A stretch of DNA of 15,331 bases. Source: Candidatus Omnitrophota bacterium. Its GTDB lineage: Bacteria; Omnitrophota; Gorgyraeia; Gygaellales; JAHJCI01. Shown piece after piece: positions 13,730 to 15,331 of this stretch. Below the pieces are notes generated by a model, which worked only from the letters and a program-made list of their open reading frames with translations, was not told the DNA's origin and did no database searches. The number at the start of each line of letters is the position of its first letter. The stretch's first letter is position 1. Both the position numbers and the translations under genes were made by a program. The stretch spans positions 1-15,331 of the forward strand of contig JADHWR010000028.1 in assembly GCA_016783355.1 (NCBI GenBank). The letters are read 5' to 3'.

Positions 13730-14141
13730 TTATTTTATCGTATTTCTCCATATTATCAGCTTCTCTATGTCTAAAACTGTAAAAACTGGATAATTCCTGT
13801 AATCTCGTCTTGGCCTAATCCATCTCTTCTTTATCCAGTAATATAAGGTCTCGCGGTGAACTCCTAATATTTTTGCTGTCTGGGTCATATTGTATCTTTT
13901 GGCTGACCTCTTGGTATATTTGCGAAAGACCTTTCTATCGCACTCTTCTATCTGGCTGTCTATGACCTGCTCTTTATGCTTTCTTTTGTCTATGAGTTTT
14001 TCTAAAGCTCGCCTATCTGCTTCGAATAATATTTCCAGAACCCTTTCGTATCTTTGCTGCTCTTCGCTGCCATACAGATAAACCTTGATTACTTTTCCTT
14101 GATTATCACAAAGAACCAGTTCCTTTTTTAAAACCGTTCAT
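13730..14141 (-). pseudogene. Helix-turn-helix protein gene with a one-base frameshift in an A6 run
   Basis: A well-formed start exists: GGAG 6 nt before ATG 14141. In that frame translation stops after 11 codons (TGA 14108-14106). Ignoring one A of the A6 run (14124-14129) gives an uninterrupted 136-residue protein beginning MNGFKKELVLCDNQGKV and ending at TAA 13732-13730. The middle (about residues 25-85) is charged and helical. The C-terminal 52 residues, from MTQTAKILGVHRETLYYWIK, look like a MerR/HTH_17-type winged helix that binds DNA. Without the shift, the only in-frame ATG starts this 52-residue HTH part alone, with no ribosome binding site. It could be a sequencing error, a recently broken gene or slippage-dependent expression. 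I do not recognise the N-terminal part, and the role is unknown. Confidence 0.75.
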
Positions 14142-14147
14142 ACCTGT

Positions 14148-14172
14148 CTCCTTTCGTCTGTCTATTTTAACA
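14148..14172 (-). promoter_or_regulatory. Extended -10 promoter and ribosome binding site of the HTH gene
   Basis: Minus strand TGTTAAAAT (14172-14164) matches an extended -10 element (TGnTAtAAT), predicting a start near 14157. AAAGGAGA at 14154-14147 is a strong ribosome binding site 6 nt from ATG 14141. No clear -35 box is seen, as expected for extended -10 promoters. This supports the broken gene having been a real, separately transcribed unit. Confidence 0.5.
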
Positions 14173-14193
14173 CAAAATGCAGGCCTTATAAAT

Positions 14194-14232
14194 AAAAAAA
14201 CAGACCTCATGTGGACCTCATGGAAGCCTGTT
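14194..14232 (-). terminator. Intrinsic terminator of the acr3-arsC unit
   Basis: On the minus strand 14232-14199 folds into a stem with AACAGGCTT pairing with the far arm (two G-T pairs), a one-base bulge, then CATG pairing with CATG around a 7-nt loop. It is followed by seven T (14200-14194). It lies 45 nt after the arsC stop and before the promoter of the HTH gene, so it ends the arsenic transcript. Confidence 0.8.
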
Positions 14233-14277
14233 ATTGAAATTAATTATAGATGCTCTCAATTTTGATTATATCGCGCT

Positions 14278-14706
14278 TCAACTTTCATTGGACTTTAAGA
14301 ATGCAATAATATTTTCCTTGATTTTATCTCTGGTTTTTCTGAATACCGCGAGCTTCTCTTCCTCTGTTCCCGTAGCTCCTGCCGAATCCTCAAGATTCCA
14401 GTGAACTTTTTCATACTTCCCAGGAAAAATAGGGCAAGTTTGTCTGGCATTATCGCAAACAGTAACAACATGGTCAAACTGCCGACCTAAAAATTCTTTT
14501 ACAGACTTTGCTTTCTGTTTTGAGATATCAATACCTGTCTCGTCCATCACTTTTATGGCCATCGGGTTGATTTGGGTTGGTTTTACTCCTGCGCTAAAAA
14601 CTTCAAATCTCTCTCCTGCAAAATGTCTTAAAAATCCTTCTGCCATCTGGCTACGACAAGAATTTCCAGTGCATAAAAACAATATTCTTTTCTTTATATT
14701 AAACAT
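14278..14706 (-). CDS. arsC: Arsenate reductase, thioredoxin-coupled (LMW phosphatase fold)
   Basis: This enzyme reduces arsenate to arsenite in the cytoplasm, which the neighbouring Acr3 pump then exports. From ATG 14706 it has 142 residues. The phosphatase-type P-loop CTGNSCR (12-18) holds the nucleophilic Cys12 and Arg18. CDNARQTCP (84-92) supplies C84 and C91, the pair used in the thioredoxin-dependent disulfide relay of the Staphylococcus pI258 and Bacillus enzymes. Such a set separates it from plain low-molecular-weight tyrosine phosphatases. An upstream in-frame TTG at 14715 would add three residues; ATG 14706 was preferred. It overlaps the acr3 stop by 8 nt and is followed by a terminator. 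No ArsR-type repressor is seen in the window; it may lie upstream of acr3. Confidence 0.95.
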   Translation of the reverse strand: MFNIKKRILFLCTGNSCRSQMAEGFLRHFAGERFEVFSAGVKPTQINPMAIKVMDETGIDISKQKAKSVKEFLGRQFDHVVTVCDNARQTCPIFPGKYEKVHWNLEDSAGATGTEEEKLAVFRKTRDKIKENIIAFLKSNES

Positions 14707-15331
14707 TTTTGTCAAATAAATATCTGGTTCTTAGACAAATTCTGACCAGCATCAACATTACAGGGACCTCAATCAGCACCCCGACTACTGTTGCCAACGA
14801 AGCCCCTGATGATAAGCCAAAAAGCATCGCAGATGTTGCAATAGCAACCTCAAAATGATTGCTTGCACCAATCAAAGCTGAAGGCGCAGCATCTCTATAT
14901 GAAAGTCTCAGCCACTTAGCAAGAAAATAAGTTAAGCCGAATATGAAACAGGTCTGAATAAAAAGAGGGATGGCAATTAAGAATATTACCTGCGGCTGAC
15001 TGATAATAAGCTCCCCTTTAAAAGAAAACAGGAGAACAAGCGTAACAAGCAACGCACCAATGGATACAGGCGTCAAATAATGCAAGAATCTCTCCTCAAA
15101 CCACTTAAAACCCTTACGTCTAATAATCTGCTTCCTCGAATGATATCCCAAGAATAACGGCAAACCAACGTAAATCACAACAGACAAGACAATCGTCTGC
15201 CATGGGATAGGCATCTTATTAACACCCAATAACCATCCACCCAGAGGAGCATAAAGGAATAACATGGTTAAGGAATTTATAGCCACCATGACAAGCGTAT
15301 GCCCATCATTACCTTTGGATAAATGTCCCCA
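14699..15331 (-). CDS. acr3: Arsenite efflux permease Acr3, N-terminus beyond the window
   Basis: Acr3 exports arsenite across the inner membrane using the proton gradient. The 210 residues in view are the C-terminal part, reading straight in from the window edge: the segment WGHLSKGNDGHTLVMVAINS precedes the first Met codon at 15289, and matches the family's VW...GD..TL..VAVN region, so 15289 is an internal Met and the true start lies beyond 15331. Several hydrophobic segments follow, among them LTMLFLYAPLGGWLLGV, a helix from TIVLSVVIYVGLPLFLGY and LIGASNHFEVAIATSAMLFG, the last holding a conserved family stretch (GASNxFExAIA). The C-terminus overlaps arsC by 8 nt, so the two are co-translated as an arsenic resistance unit. 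Confidence 0.95.
   Translation of the reverse strand, partial: WGHLSKGNDGHTLVMVAINSLTMLFLYAPLGGWLLGVNKMPIPWQTIVLSVVIYVGLPLFLGYHSRKQIIRRKGFKWFEERFLHYLTPVSIGALLVTLVLLFSFKGELIISQPQVIFLIAIPLFIQTCFIFGLTYFLAKWLRLSYRDAAPSALIGASNHFEVAIATSAMLFGLSSGASLATVVGVLIEVPVMLMLVRICLRTRYLFDKNV

Noticed and set aside
14106..14141. Classic -1 programmed frameshift at the A6 run of the HTH gene
   Set aside because: The long frame is reached by +1 (or loss of one A), not -1, and an 11-codon lead with A6 is short for known slippage sites; error or mutation is simpler.
13730..14141. The HTH gene as the regulator of the arsenic genes
   Set aside because: It lies after the arsenic terminator with its own promoter and has no ArsR cysteine motif.
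14707..14715. TTG start for arsC at 14715
   Set aside because: It has no ribosome binding site and adds three residues; ATG 14706 gives the expected short lead into the P-loop.
15287..15289. ATG 15289 as the start of Acr3
   Set aside because: The same frame stays open to the window edge and its residues match the Acr3 family, so this Met is internal.

Overview
The window is a compact, moderately AT-rich bacterial chromosome segment in which every convincing gene is on the minus strand. It reads from the right-hand end (about 15.3 kb) to the left-hand end (1). The housekeeping content (hrcA-grpE-dnaK-dnaJ, miaB-miaA-hflX, accD), the very short or overlapping gene junctions and the short palindromic repeats inside genes would fit an uncultured phylum such as Omnitrophota. 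That placement is inference only, because there is no rRNA or other decisive marker here.

Layout in transcription order: (1) 15331-14278 is an arsenic module, an Acr3 arsenite efflux permease cut by the window edge overlapping a thioredoxin-type arsenate reductase, closed by an intrinsic terminator at 14194-14232. (2) 14172-13730 holds a small gene with its own extended -10 signal and ribosome binding site. It encodes a 136-residue helix-turn-helix protein of unknown function, broken by one extra A in an A6 run right after the start. (3) 13626-10291 is miaB-miaA-hflX, two successive tRNA A37 modification enzymes and a ribosome-associated GTPase. MiaB lacks the usual C-terminal TRAM domain. 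(4) 10272-3839 is the heat-shock operon hrcA-grpE-dnaK-dnaJ followed by a DUF1015 gene and accD. It begins with a CIRCE operator whose spacer contains the -10 box of a sigma70-type promoter. A second promoter lies so close to hrcA that its transcript would be nearly leaderless. (5) 3855-1 is a separate unit with a near-consensus promoter (TTGACT-N17-TATAAT): a MalK/MsmK/UgpC-type sugar ABC ATPase, two consecutive GGDEF diguanylate cyclases and a ROK-family sugar kinase or regulator, at 1-nt spacing or with 10- and 17-nt overlaps.

How the parts work together: HrcA should repress the chaperone operon through CIRCE, so grpE, dnaK, dnaJ and probably the DUF1015 gene and accD rise together on heat stress. 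MiaA makes i6A37 and MiaB turns it into ms2i6A37. The last unit ties a sugar-import ATPase and a sugar kinase to c-di-GMP synthesis in one transcript, the most suggestive functional link in the window. The two cyclases differ in their feedback site: one keeps a correctly placed RxxD, the other has lost it.

Non-coding and repeat content: a short palindromic element with a TGTCGAA core appears inside coding sequence in the DUF1015 gene and at the C-terminus of grpE, and in a weak form in the ROK gene. The grpE-dnaK gap (217 bp) is mostly a strand-asymmetric A/C-rich then T/G-rich imperfect inverted repeat. I see no tRNA, rRNA, CRISPR array or insertion sequence.
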